From Brachybacterium fresconis (GTDB lineage Bacteria > Actinomycetota > Actinomycetes > Actinomycetales > Dermabacteraceae), in assembly GCF_017876515.1 (NCBI RefSeq), contig NZ_JAGIOC010000001.1, forward strand, positions 3,596,001 through 3,660,000: a stretch of DNA of 64,000 nt, given 5' to 3'. How positions within the stretch are numbered: position 1 is the stretch's first letter; every line of letters begins with the position of its first letter. The notes beneath the pieces were generated by a model, which saw nothing but the letters and a program-made list of their open reading frames with translations, was not told where the DNA came from and searched no databases. The translations under genes were made by a program, and so were the position numbers. Positions 35,072 to 43,076 of the stretch are shown here, piece after piece.

Positions 35072-35968
35072 TCAGCCTGCCCGATGCATAGTGCGCGAGA
35101 TCGTCTCGCGGACCCGGCCGGCCATCCCCGGTCCGTCGACCGCTCGACGCCCGGCGACCTGGAGCGGGATGAATTCGGGCCAGTTCGGGCCGAAGTTCAG
35201 CAGGCGCTGGAGGTCGGGCGCCGGATCGACCCTCACTCCGGCCAGTTCCTCGTAGGCGTCGAGGAACCGCATCGCGGCATCCGCGGAGAACAGCACGGCG
35301 AGGTTGAGCCGGCAATGGCCGACATCCAGTCCGCGGTCCGCGAGACCGACGGTGGGCCAGTCCACCACCGCCGAGATGCACTCGCCCTGCCAGAGCACGT
35401 TGAAGTGCTGGTAGTCGCCATGGCTGAGCACGGCGCGAGCGGGATCGGTGGGCCGCGCGGCGAGCTCGCGGGCGGCGCGGGCGAGCCCCGGGTCGCCGCC
35501 CTGTTCCAGCCAGGACAACTCGGAGGAGGCCCACAGCTCGCAGGGGCCGAGCATCGGCGGCGGCACGGCGTGGATCCGTGTGAGCATCGCGGCGAGCCGG
35601 CGCACCCAGGCGCGCAGGTCGAGGGGAGCGAGTTCCACCTGGCCGGGCAGGAAGCGGGTGAGCGTCGTCGGTCGCCCGGAGGTGGCCCCTTCGGCATCGG
35701 CAACGAGCAGCGACGGGATCGGTAGGTCGGCGCCAGCCACGGCGTCCAGTCCGGCCGTCTCGCGGCGGACCATGTCGTGCTCCCAGGTCCTGTCCCCGGA
35801 CCAGCGCCGCACGACGACGTCACCGTGGCCGTCCGCGCGCCGCAGTTGCAGCATCTGCCCGGTGATGCCGCCGATCAGCGGACGCACCAGCGAGACCTCG
35901 CCGATGAGGGGGGAGAGCCAGGCGCGCAGCGCAGGATCGAGGTCCCAGGCATCGGAGGTCGAGGGCAT
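35072..35968 (-). CDS. Aminoglycoside phosphotransferase-family kinase-like protein
   Basis: 298 residues of the APH/choline-kinase fold. Catalytic Brenner motif LSHGDYQHFNVLW and the metal-binding Asp in AVVDWPTVG are intact. The nucleotide-binding N-lobe precedes them (PLIGGITGQMLQLRR; VVVRRW). Substrate unknown; most chromosomal members are not antibiotic-resistance enzymes. ATG 35968 is a plausible start; longer in-frame extensions have no homology. Confidence 0.85.
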   Translation of the reverse strand: MPSTSDAWDLDPALRAWLSPLIGEVSLVRPLIGGITGQMLQLRRADGHGDVVVRRWSGDRTWEHDMVRRETAGLDAVAGADLPIPSLLVADAEGATSGRPTTLTRFLPGQVELAPLDLRAWVRRLAAMLTRIHAVPPPMLGPCELWASSELSWLEQGGDPGLARAARELAARPTDPARAVLSHGDYQHFNVLWQGECISAVVDWPTVGLADRGLDVGHCRLNLAVLFSADAAMRFLDAYEELAGVRVDPAPDLQRLLNFGPNWPEFIPLQVAGRRAVDGPGMAGRVRETISRTMHRAG

Positions 35969-36121
35969 GCGGCAGAGACTGTCAGAGGCGCCCGAGGGGC
36001 TCAACTGCATTCCGGGCCGCTGGAGCTCTCTCCCGGACAGGACCTGTCCTCGCCACTTCCTACGGTGGGAGGACGAAGCGGCTCGGGCATCGGGTCGCGC
36101 CCTCTCAGAAGGAGAACTCAC

Positions 36122-36526
36122 GTGTCCGCATCCCTGTCCGTCTTCACCCTGTACCGCGATCCGATGGCGGCCGTGTCCTGGCTCGTCGAGGCCTTCGGCT
36201 TCGAGGTGGTCAACAGCTTCGGTGCCGAGGAGGGGACGATCGATCACGCCGAACTGCGACTCGGCGACGCGGTCGTCATGGTGCAGGCCGCCCTCGACGG
36301 TCAGGGCCCCGCGCCCGAGGCGGAGGGCTCGACCAGCCGCGCGCCCGTGCTCTCGCTCGACGACGAGGCGTCCGTCGGCGCCCTGTACGAGCGGGTCAGC
36401 GCCGCCGGTGCCCGCACCCTGCACGCCCCGGGGACGACGCCCTGGGGCAACTATCGCTTCGAGGTGCTCGACCCCGAGGGGCACCAGTGGTCGGTGGGCA
36501 GCTACCGGCCCGGCATGTCCTGGTGA
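36122..36526 (+). CDS. VOC-family (glyoxalase/bleomycin-resistance fold) protein, PhnB-like
   Basis: 134 residues with two beta-alpha-beta-beta-beta repeats: VFTLYRDPMAAVSWLVEAFGFEVV, HAELRLGDAVVMVQ, and YRFEVLDPEGHQWSVG carrying the late metal-ligand Glu position. GTG 36122 follows AGAAGGAGAA. VOC proteins bind a metal and act on small substrates; function here unknown. Divergent from the APH-like gene. Confidence 0.88.
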   Translation: MSASLSVFTLYRDPMAAVSWLVEAFGFEVVNSFGAEEGTIDHAELRLGDAVVMVQAALDGQGPAPEAEGSTSRAPVLSLDDEASVGALYERVSAAGARTLHAPGTTPWGNYRFEVLDPEGHQWSVGSYRPGMSW

Positions 36527-36606
36527 GGGAATAGCGCGGCGCCCGGGGTCGTTGAAGTGCGGCCCGCGCAGGATCCGCCGCTGCCGTCCCCTCCTCAGGA
36601 GAAACC

Positions 36607-37251
36607 ATCCCCGAGCACACCGTCGCCCTTCCCACTCTTTCCGCGCAGGTCCAGCGCCTCATCGACCTCGACGTGCCCACCCGCGCCGACCTCTCCGACG
36701 AGGCGTTGCGGGCGGCCGTCGCGCAGTGGGGGAGCGACCGTACCGATGCCCTGCTCGCGATCCGTCCGGACCTCGCGCCCCCGTCGGCCCTCGCTCCGCT
36801 GCTGCGCCGCGGCGACAAGCCCGGGTTCGTGGTCGAGGACATGACCGACGTCGACCGCTTCGCCCCGACCGGGGTCGAACTGACCGGTGAGGCGCTCTAC
36901 CTGGTCGAGGGCCTCGACCACGGGGACGACTTCGAGAACGCCTCACCCGCGGAGGCGCTCGCCGAGCTCACCACCCGCGGGCGCACCCCGCTGCTGCTGA
37001 GCGAGGGCATCCACTGGGTGCTCCAACAGCCGGAGGCGCTCGAGCGCAACCACTGCTTCATGACCATCGGCTCCCGCATGACGACGGCGACCGGGAAGCT
37101 CGACTCCCGCACGCCGGCGCTGTGGATCAGCAATGGCACCGGACGCGACGGGAAGGAGCGCAAGGACTCACCGAAGCTCGGCTGGTGCTGGTGGAACAAC
37201 CGCCACACCTGGCTCGGCATCGCTTCAGCAGCGGGGCGCTCGGGCGGCTGA
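36607..37251 (+). CDS. DUF5701-family protein with apparent non-AUG start
   Basis: About 214 residues matching an actinobacterial family (DUF5701): PGFVVEDMTDVDRFAPTGVEL, SEGIHWVLQQPEAL, KLGWCWWNNRHTWLG. Unknown function. The N-terminal family region begins at IPEHTVALPTLSAQVQRLID, whose first codon is ATC at 36607, four bases after a good AGGAGA. The nearest standard start, GTG 36673, has no ribosome site and would discard 22 family residues. Either ATC is used, or an ATG was lost (the gene would then be damaged), or the sequence has an error. Confidence 0.75.
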   Translation: MPEHTVALPTLSAQVQRLIDLDVPTRADLSDEALRAAVAQWGSDRTDALLAIRPDLAPPSALAPLLRRGDKPGFVVEDMTDVDRFAPTGVELTGEALYLVEGLDHGDDFENASPAEALAELTTRGRTPLLLSEGIHWVLQQPEALERNHCFMTIGSRMTTATGKLDSRTPALWISNGTGRDGKERKDSPKLGWCWWNNRHTWLGIASAAGRSGG

Positions 37252-37275
37252 CCGCGTCGGCCCGGGGATCAGCTG

Positions 37276-37334
37276 TCGACCCCGTCGGACGTGTCGCTCA
37301 GAGCAGTGCTGAGCAGCACATCCGACGGGGTCGA
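37276..37334. repeat. 59-bp hairpin element
   Basis: Arms 37276-37293 and 37317-37334 match over 17 of 18 bp (TCGACCCCGTCGGAxGTG); an inner stem GCTCAG/CTGAGC (37296-37301 with 37309-37314) extends it. Twenty-four bp after the DUF5701 stop, so it may terminate that gene; also resembles REP-type palindromes. Confidence 0.75.
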
Positions 37335-37479
37335 TCGCCGGTGGCTGCGTGGAGCACGCGGTCGGTCGCCCGATACCAGGCGCTGCTCCAGGCTCCGAGA
37401 CGGCCGTCCTCGCCGAGCGCCGTCGCGACCTGCGTCACGGGGTGGAGGCCGAGTGGCGGCGCGCTGTACGGTCCACCTC

Positions 37480-38925
37480 ATGACCTCGACCGCTGCACCC
37501 ACGTGGTGGGAGGACCATCAGGCGTTCCTGCGCGAGGCCGCCGCCGCGGATCCCTCCTACGAGGATCCGTTGCTGTCCGACGACATCCTTGCTCTGCTCG
37601 ACGAGGTCGAGGGCGAGTTCGCCGAGACCGGCGCCGGCACCCCTGGTTGGGAGGACCCACACCTCCGAGCAGACGGCGGGACCCGCGGCAGCCGCGACGA
37701 GGAGTACAGCCGCTGCCTCGAACCCGGCAAGTACCGGATCCTGTGGACCCGCGCCGAGGCGTGGATCCGCGTGCTCACCGCTCGCGGCTGGGCCGAGGCG
37801 GTCAGCGTCGAGGACGGTGGACAGCTCGAGTGGGCCTCGCCGCCGTTCGTGTCACCCCATCGCGCCACCGTGCTGCACCCCCTCCGGCGGGACGCAGAGC
37901 CCCTCGTGCTCGCCCGGACAGCTCCGGACGATGCGACCGGCAGCACGGATCTCCGCGGCGAGGACGCTGAGGTCCCGGGCCTCGTCGTCGGTTTCGGTGA
38001 TCCCCCGCTGCCGGTGAACACCACGCCGGACTGCGGGTGCGACGCCTGCGATTCCGGTTCCGGTGATCTGCTCGAGGACCTCGACCGGACGATCCTCTCG
38101 ATCGTCGACGGCTCCTTCGAGGTCGTCGCGACGGCAGAGGGCACCTCGCGACGCACGTCCTTCGGTGCCGAGGAGGACGGACCCGGCGGAGGTGACCCGG
38201 TGTCCGTACGAGTCACTGCCGGGCCCTGGGCGGAGGGCTGGATCCCGCGACCGATGCGCGCGACGAGCGACCCGCTGGAGTCCGCCTGGGCCGACGAGAT
38301 GCTGCGCGAGGCGTGGCCCACGCGCCTGCTCGATGCCGTCATCCACGCCCTCCCGCCGCCGTGCGCCGCCCGGATCGACCGCCTCCGCCCCGGGCACTCT
38401 GTGTCGGTGACCTCGAGCCTGTACATCCGCTACGCCCCGGAGACCACGGCACCGCTCGACGCCCTGGAGACCGTGCCCGCCGGGTACCGCCGCCTCCACC
38501 GCAGCGCCGTGGTCACGGGCACGAGCTTCGAGGAAGCCGCCACCGCGGTGCTGACCTGGACGCTGCAGCATCGCGCGGGCATGGGAGTCATCGCGTCGCA
38601 GTCCCCGGTCGAAGTGGGCACGGAAGCACGACTGCGACTGGGCATCGCCCCGTTCACGATCACCGCCCCGTGCCGGGTGCTGCAGGTGATCGACGAGCCG
38701 GACCGGCAGGGTTTCACCTACGGCACCCTGCCCGGGCATCCGGAGTCCGGGATCGAGCAGTTCACGGTGACCCGCACCGCGACCGGGCTCGTGCGCGTCC
38801 ACCTCGACGCCGTCTCCCGTCCCGCCACCTGGTACGCCCGTTTCGGCGCGCCTATCACCCGGATCGCCCAGGAGATCGCCACCCGCCGCTACCTCCGCGC
38901 CCTGTCCACGCCGCCCGCTCGATGA
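37480..38925 (+). CDS. DUF6226-DUF1990 fusion protein
   Basis: 481 residues. The N-terminal ~220 residues look like DUF6226: DEEYSRCLEPGKYRILWTRAEAW and the Cys motif TPDCGCDACDSGS. The C-terminal ~190 residues look like DUF1990 (YndJ-type): GYRRLHRSAVVTG, CRVLQVIDEPDRQGF, YGTLPGHPESG, RPATWYARFG. Both are normally separate proteins of unknown function, so this fusion suggests they act together. ATG 37480 gives the family start. No frameshift is seen at the join. Confidence 0.8.
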   Translation: MTSTAAPTWWEDHQAFLREAAAADPSYEDPLLSDDILALLDEVEGEFAETGAGTPGWEDPHLRADGGTRGSRDEEYSRCLEPGKYRILWTRAEAWIRVLTARGWAEAVSVEDGGQLEWASPPFVSPHRATVLHPLRRDAEPLVLARTAPDDATGSTDLRGEDAEVPGLVVGFGDPPLPVNTTPDCGCDACDSGSGDLLEDLDRTILSIVDGSFEVVATAEGTSRRTSFGAEEDGPGGGDPVSVRVTAGPWAEGWIPRPMRATSDPLESAWADEMLREAWPTRLLDAVIHALPPPCAARIDRLRPGHSVSVTSSLYIRYAPETTAPLDALETVPAGYRRLHRSAVVTGTSFEEAATAVLTWTLQHRAGMGVIASQSPVEVGTEARLRLGIAPFTITAPCRVLQVIDEPDRQGFTYGTLPGHPESGIEQFTVTRTATGLVRVHLDAVSRPATWYARFGAPITRIAQEIATRRYLRALSTPPAR

Positions 38926-38935
38926 GGAGCCCGCC

Positions 38936-38983
38936 ATGCCCGCCACCCTGATCCGCTCGAACACGCCGTCCGACGTCGACTGA
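38936..38983 (+). other. 15-codon minigene between DUF1990 fusion and DapA-like gene
   Basis: ATG 38936 follows a strong GAGGAG at 6 nt and encodes MPATLIRSNTPSDVD before TGA. It lies 10 bp after the fusion gene and 19 bp before the DapA-like ATG. The peptide vaguely recalls the start of RidA-family proteins, so it may be a truncated gene, or a translated leader that couples the two genes. Confidence 0.3.
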
Positions 38984-39002
38984 CGGCACCCCAGGAGCAC
39001 AC

Positions 39003-39893
39003 ATGTTCACCGGCCTCAGCGCCTTCCCGCTCACCCCGCTGCGCGACGACCAGGTCGATCTCGCCGCCTACGGGCGGCTGATCGATCGCCTGGTCGCCGC
39101 CGACGTCGACTCGATCAGCGCGCTCGGCTCTACCGGCTCCTACGCCTATCTCGACCGGGCCGAACGACGGGAAGTGGCCGCCGCGACCGTCGAGCACGCG
39201 GGCCGGGTCCCGGTGCTCATCGGCGTCGGCGCCCTGCGCACCTCGCAGGTGCGAGCGCTGGCCGCCGACGCCCAGGAGGTCGGTGCCGACGCCGTGCTGC
39301 TCGCTCCGGTCAGTTACCAGGCGCTCACCGAGGACGATGTTGCCGGCCTCTACGAGGACGTCACCGCCGAGCTCTCGGTGCCCCTGGTCGTCTACGACAA
39401 TCCCGGCACCACGCACTTCACGTTCACCCTCGACCTCTACGCGCACATCGCCTCGCTCCCGCACGTCGAGGCGATCAAGATCCCCCCGACCGCCGGCAGC
39501 GTGGCCGAGGTGCGCGAGCGGGTCCAGGAGATCCGCGCCGTGATCCCCGAGCAGGTGCGGCTCGGCATCTCCGGAGACGGCTTCGCAGCGACCGGACTCC
39601 TGGCCGGCTGTGACGCCTGGTTCAGCGTGCTCGGCGGTACCCTCCCGCACGCCATGGCCGAGATCGCCCGGCCGGCGCTGGCCGGGGACGACGCGGCGCT
39701 CGCCGAGTCCGAGCGCCTGGCGCCGCTATGGGAGCTCTTCTCCGAGTTCGGCAGCCTGCGCGTCACCGCCGCGATCGCCGAGCACCTCGGCCAGGTCGAC
39801 GCACCCTGCCTGCCGCGACCGCTGCTCCGCCTCACCGGAGCCGCCCGCGACCGGGTGCGAGCGGCGGTCGAGGAACTGGGGCTGAGGGACTGA
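39003..39893 (+). CDS. DapA-family (N-acetylneuraminate lyase/DHDPS-like) aldolase
   Basis: 296 residues of the class I pyruvate aldolase family. Schiff-base Lys in VEAIKIPPTAG, catalytic Tyr in VVYDNPGT, and the LGSTGSYAYL hydroxypyruvate-site motif in place of the canonical GTTGE. The altered motif argues against true dihydrodipicolinate synthase and for another keto-acid lyase. AGGAG precedes the ATG. Stand-alone, 33 bp before a convergent SDR gene. Confidence 0.87.
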   Translation: MFTGLSAFPLTPLRDDQVDLAAYGRLIDRLVAADVDSISALGSTGSYAYLDRAERREVAAATVEHAGRVPVLIGVGALRTSQVRALAADAQEVGADAVLLAPVSYQALTEDDVAGLYEDVTAELSVPLVVYDNPGTTHFTFTLDLYAHIASLPHVEAIKIPPTAGSVAEVRERVQEIRAVIPEQVRLGISGDGFAATGLLAGCDAWFSVLGGTLPHAMAEIARPALAGDDAALAESERLAPLWELFSEFGSLRVTAAIAEHLGQVDAPCLPRPLLRLTGAARDRVRAAVEELGLRD

Positions 39894-39926
39894 CCGGTCG
39901 AGAGCAGGGTCGGTTCGCCGGTGACA

Positions 39927-40694
39927 TCAGTGCACCGAGAAACCGCCGTCGACCGCGATCGACTGCCCGGTGACGTACGCGGAGGCCGGGCTCGCGAGGA
40001 ACACCGCAGCGCCTGCGAAGTCCTCCGGCTCTCCGTTGCGGCCGGAGAGCGTGCGCGCGGCGAGTGCTTCGACCCGGGCCGGATCTGCGCTGAGCCGACG
40101 ATTCAGTGCGGTCTGCACGAACCCCGGGACCAGCACGTTCGCGGTCACGCCTCGCGGCGACCAGGCTTCCGCCTGTGAACGGGCCAGCGCCTCCACCGCG
40201 GCCTTCGAGACCCCGTAGGCGCCGCTGTCGGCGAAAGGTCGATGCGCCTGCTGCGAACTGAGGTGGATGAGTCGGCCGAAGCCGCGCGCCGCCATCGCCG
40301 GCGCCAGACGCTGACCGAGCACGAACGGCGCTTCCAGGTTCACCGCCATGGTGGCGTCCCAGGTGTCCTCGTCCAGTTCCGCCAGCGGCGGCCGCAGGTT
40401 GATCCCTGCGCTGCTGACCAGGATGTCCACGTCCCCAGCGGTCTCGGCGAGGGCGTGAGAACCGGCCCGGGTGGAGAGGTCGGCCCGGATCCCGTCGGCA
40501 GTGCCGCCGTCGGCCAGGATCGTCTCGACGGTCGCGGTGATCGTCGCCTCGGTGCGGGCGGCGATCAGCACCCGTGCCCCGGCTCCTGCGAGGGCGATCG
40601 CGATCGCCCGGCCGATACCGGAGCTTCCCCCGGTGACCAGGGCGGTGCGCCCGTCCAGGCCGAAAAGGGACTGAGGAGTGGGCGCGGAGGTCAT
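39927..40694 (-). CDS. SDR-family oxidoreductase (gluconate/2-deoxy-D-gluconate dehydrogenase-like)
   Basis: 255-residue classical SDR: TGGSSGIGRA, SSAGINLRPP, catalytic Ser in HLSSQQAHR, YGVSKAAVEAL (Tyr-x-x-x-Lys), and VDGGFSVH at the end. Closest in style to polyol or gluconate dehydrogenases; substrate not determinable. ATG 40694 chosen as the family N-terminus. Convergent with the DapA-like gene, and the pair could act in one sugar-acid pathway (inference). Confidence 0.9.
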   Translation of the reverse strand: MTSAPTPQSLFGLDGRTALVTGGSSGIGRAIAIALAGAGARVLIAARTEATITATVETILADGGTADGIRADLSTRAGSHALAETAGDVDILVSSAGINLRPPLAELDEDTWDATMAVNLEAPFVLGQRLAPAMAARGFGRLIHLSSQQAHRPFADSGAYGVSKAAVEALARSQAEAWSPRGVTANVLVPGFVQTALNRRLSADPARVEALAARTLSGRNGEPEDFAGAAVFLASPASAYVTGQSIAVDGGFSVH

Positions 40695-40896
40695 TTCCCG
40701 AAGGTACCCAGTGGACGCCGTGCCCGGCCGCACCGGTCCGCGGGTCCGAACACCTGCCCCACGGCGGCGGGGAGTCGGTTACGGTGACCCCACATCGCGC
40801 GCGATGGTGACGCGACAGGTGCCGACGGCCGAGGACGGTCAAGGCCCCGCTCGTAGCCCCGTCGTGGACCCTTCCCCACCCCGACAGGACGGACCC

Positions 40897-42609
40897 GTGA
40901 ACTCCCTGATCCTCGCAGTGGTCGGCGTCGGCATGATGATCGCCGGCTACCTGCTCTACAGCCGCTTCCTCGCCCGGCGCGTGTACAAGCTCGACGCCGC
41001 CTTCCGCACCCCATCCCATGAGCTCAGCGACGGCGTCGACTACGTCCCCACCAACAAGTTCATCCTGTGGGGACACCATTTCACCTCGGTGGCCGGCGCC
41101 GCGCCCATCGTCGGCCCCGCCGTCGCGGTGATCTGGGGCTGGCTGCCCGCCTTCCTCTGGGTCACGCTCGGCACCGTCTTCTTCGCCGGCATGCACGATC
41201 TCGGCGCCCTGTGGGCCTCGGTGCGCAACCGCGGCCAGTCCATCGGCGCGCTGTCGGCCCGCTACATCGGCAAGCGCGGCAGCCGGCTGTTCCTGGTGGT
41301 CATCTTCCTGCTGCTGCTCATGGTCAATGCCGCCTTCGCCGTGGTGATCGCCGGACTGCTGGTCTCCACCCCCACGGCCGTCATCCCCACCTGGGGCGCA
41401 CTCGTGGTGGCCGTGCTCATCGGTCAGGCGATATACCGCCTGAAGTGGAACCTGCCCCTGGTCTCGGTCGTCGGCGTCGCAGCCCTGTACGGGCTGATCC
41501 TGCTCGGCGACCGCCTCCCGGTGGTGCTGCCGGACTCGGTGCTGGGGCTGTCCCCGGAGGCGTTCTGGATCATCGTGCTGTTCATCTATGCCGCGATCGC
41601 CTCGACGCTGCCGGTGTGGGTGCTGCTGCAGCCGCGCGACTACATCAACGGCCTGCAGCTGTTCATCGGCCTGGGCCTGCTGTACGGCTCGGTGCTGATC
41701 TTCCGGCCCGAGATCGTCGCCCCGTCGTTCAACACGAACGTGCCCGAGGGGACGCCGGGTCTGATGCCGCTGCTGTTCGTGACCATCGCCTGCGGCGCCA
41801 TCTCCGGCTTCCACGGCATCGTCTCCTCCGGCACCTCCGCCAAGCAGCTGGACAAGGAGACCGATGCCCGCTTCGTCGGCTACTTCGGCGCCGTCGGCGA
41901 GGGGCTGCTGGCCCTCGGCGCGATCATCGCCACCACCGCCGGGTTCCGCACCCTGGCCGACTGGGAGGAGGTCTACAGCGCCTTCAACGAGGGCGGCGTC
42001 GCGGCCTTCGTGACCGGCGGCGGGTCGATCCTCAACCAGGGCCTGGGGATCCCAACCTCGCTGTCGGCGACCATCCTGGCCACCATGGCGGTGCTGTTCG
42101 CGGCCACCACCATGGACACCGGCGTGCGCCTGCAGCGCTTCGTGGTCCAGGAGATCGGCGACGTGATCGGCGTGAAGCTCGGCACCATCGTGGCCACGGC
42201 GATCGTGCTGGTGGTGTGCCTGGCGCTCACGTTCAGCGCAGGGGCCGACGGCTCCGGCGGCATGCTCATCTGGCCGCTGTTCGGCACCACGAACCAGATC
42301 ATGGCGGGATTGACCCTGGCGATCCTCGCGGTGATGCTGATGCGCAAGCGCCGCCCCGTGCTGCCGATCATGATCCCGCTGGTGTTCGTGCTGTTCATCA
42401 GCGTGTACGCCCTGATCATCCAGCTCGGCGGGTTCATCGCCGAGGGCAACTGGCTGCTGCTGGTGCTGGACGTGATCATCCTGATCGCCGCGGTCTGGGT
42501 GATCGTCGAATCCGCGGTCGCACTGAATCGTGCCCGTCATGCCGAGCCCGAGCCCGACGACGAGGACGAGCGCGACTCGGTGAACGCCGGCGGGAGCTCC
42601 CAGGAGTGA
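40897..42609 (+). CDS. cstA: CstA-family carbon-starvation/pyruvate transporter
   Basis: 570 residues, about 16-18 membrane helices. CstA signatures: YVPTNKFILWGHHFTSVAGAAPIVGPA, AGMHDLGALWASVRNRGQSIG and GFHGIVSSGTSAKQLDKE. Relatives import pyruvate or peptides under carbon limitation. GTG 40897 is chosen at the family N-terminus (NSLILAVVGVGMMIAGYLLY). Its TGA overlaps the GTG of the cory-CC-star gene by 4 bp; the operon then continues to an ArsA-like ATPase. Confidence 0.93.
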   Translation: MNSLILAVVGVGMMIAGYLLYSRFLARRVYKLDAAFRTPSHELSDGVDYVPTNKFILWGHHFTSVAGAAPIVGPAVAVIWGWLPAFLWVTLGTVFFAGMHDLGALWASVRNRGQSIGALSARYIGKRGSRLFLVVIFLLLLMVNAAFAVVIAGLLVSTPTAVIPTWGALVVAVLIGQAIYRLKWNLPLVSVVGVAALYGLILLGDRLPVVLPDSVLGLSPEAFWIIVLFIYAAIASTLPVWVLLQPRDYINGLQLFIGLGLLYGSVLIFRPEIVAPSFNTNVPEGTPGLMPLLFVTIACGAISGFHGIVSSGTSAKQLDKETDARFVGYFGAVGEGLLALGAIIATTAGFRTLADWEEVYSAFNEGGVAAFVTGGGSILNQGLGIPTSLSATILATMAVLFAATTMDTGVRLQRFVVQEIGDVIGVKLGTIVATAIVLVVCLALTFSAGADGSGGMLIWPLFGTTNQIMAGLTLAILAVMLMRKRRPVLPIMIPLVFVLFISVYALIIQLGGFIAEGNWLLLVLDVIILIAAVWVIVESAVALNRARHAEPEPDDEDERDSVNAGGSSQE

Positions 42610-43076
42610 GCCCCGCCCCTCAGCGCCGCCCCGCCGGCGGGTTCCCGGACGACCTGACCGACGGGGCGGTTTCCCGCCCGGTCGGCTCCGACGGGGCGGT
42701 TTCCCGCCCGGACGGCTCCGAGGGGGCGACGCACGACGGAGCCGCGCCGCGCACCGTGGCTCCCGACGGGGCGGCTCCCACCGGGGGAGCGCCCCGAGCG
42801 GAGGCTTCCCGCCCCGGCCTCCGCGAACGCTGGCGGGCGTTCAGCGCGGGCCTGCACGAGTTCTACGTCGGCCCCTACCGGCGCACGTTCGCCAAGGCCC
42901 AGCGGGACGAGGACGACCTGTTCCGGATGCTGGTGATGAGCGAGATGCTCGGAGTGCCCAACCCCGCCTCCTACTACACGATCGAGCTGCTGCCGGTGCT
43001 CTACGACGGCTTCCACGACTGGCACCGCCGCATGGGCATGGAGCGCTCGCCCCTGGAGAACTACCGATGCTGCTGA
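42606..43076 (+). CDS. cory-CC-star protein
   Basis: 156 residues; the last ~75 carry the conserved cory-CC-star domain (HEFYVGPYRRTFAKAQRDED, MSEMLGVPNPASYYTIELL) and end in the hallmark Cys-Cys-stop (YRCC). The first ~75 residues are a Gly/Ala/Pro-rich tail including a 10-residue repeat. Such proteins sit between CstA and an ArsA-like ATPase in actinobacteria; their role is unknown. The GTG start overlaps the cstA stop (GTGA), and its end overlaps the ATPase gene by 10 bp. Confidence 0.85.
   Translation: MSPAPQRRPAGGFPDDLTDGAVSRPVGSDGAVSRPDGSEGATHDGAAPRTVAPDGAAPTGGAPRAEASRPGLRERWRAFSAGLHEFYVGPYRRTFAKAQRDEDDLFRMLVMSEMLGVPNPASYYTIELLPVLYDGFHDWHRRMGMERSPLENYRCC
42660..42719 (+). repeat. 30-bp in-frame tandem repeat x2 in cory-CC-star gene
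   Basis: Two adjacent 30-bp units differing at one base encode DGAVSRPVGS and DGAVSRPDGS; a decayed third unit follows. In the variable N-terminal tail, so copy number can change without breaking the domain. Confidence 0.9.

Noticed and set aside
35072-35968. Aminoglycoside resistance gene
   Set aside because: Only the general kinase fold is evident; most chromosomal members act on other substrates.
39003-39893. True dihydrodipicolinate synthase for lysine synthesis
   Set aside because: The GTTGE motif is altered to GSTGS and no lysine genes adjoin it.
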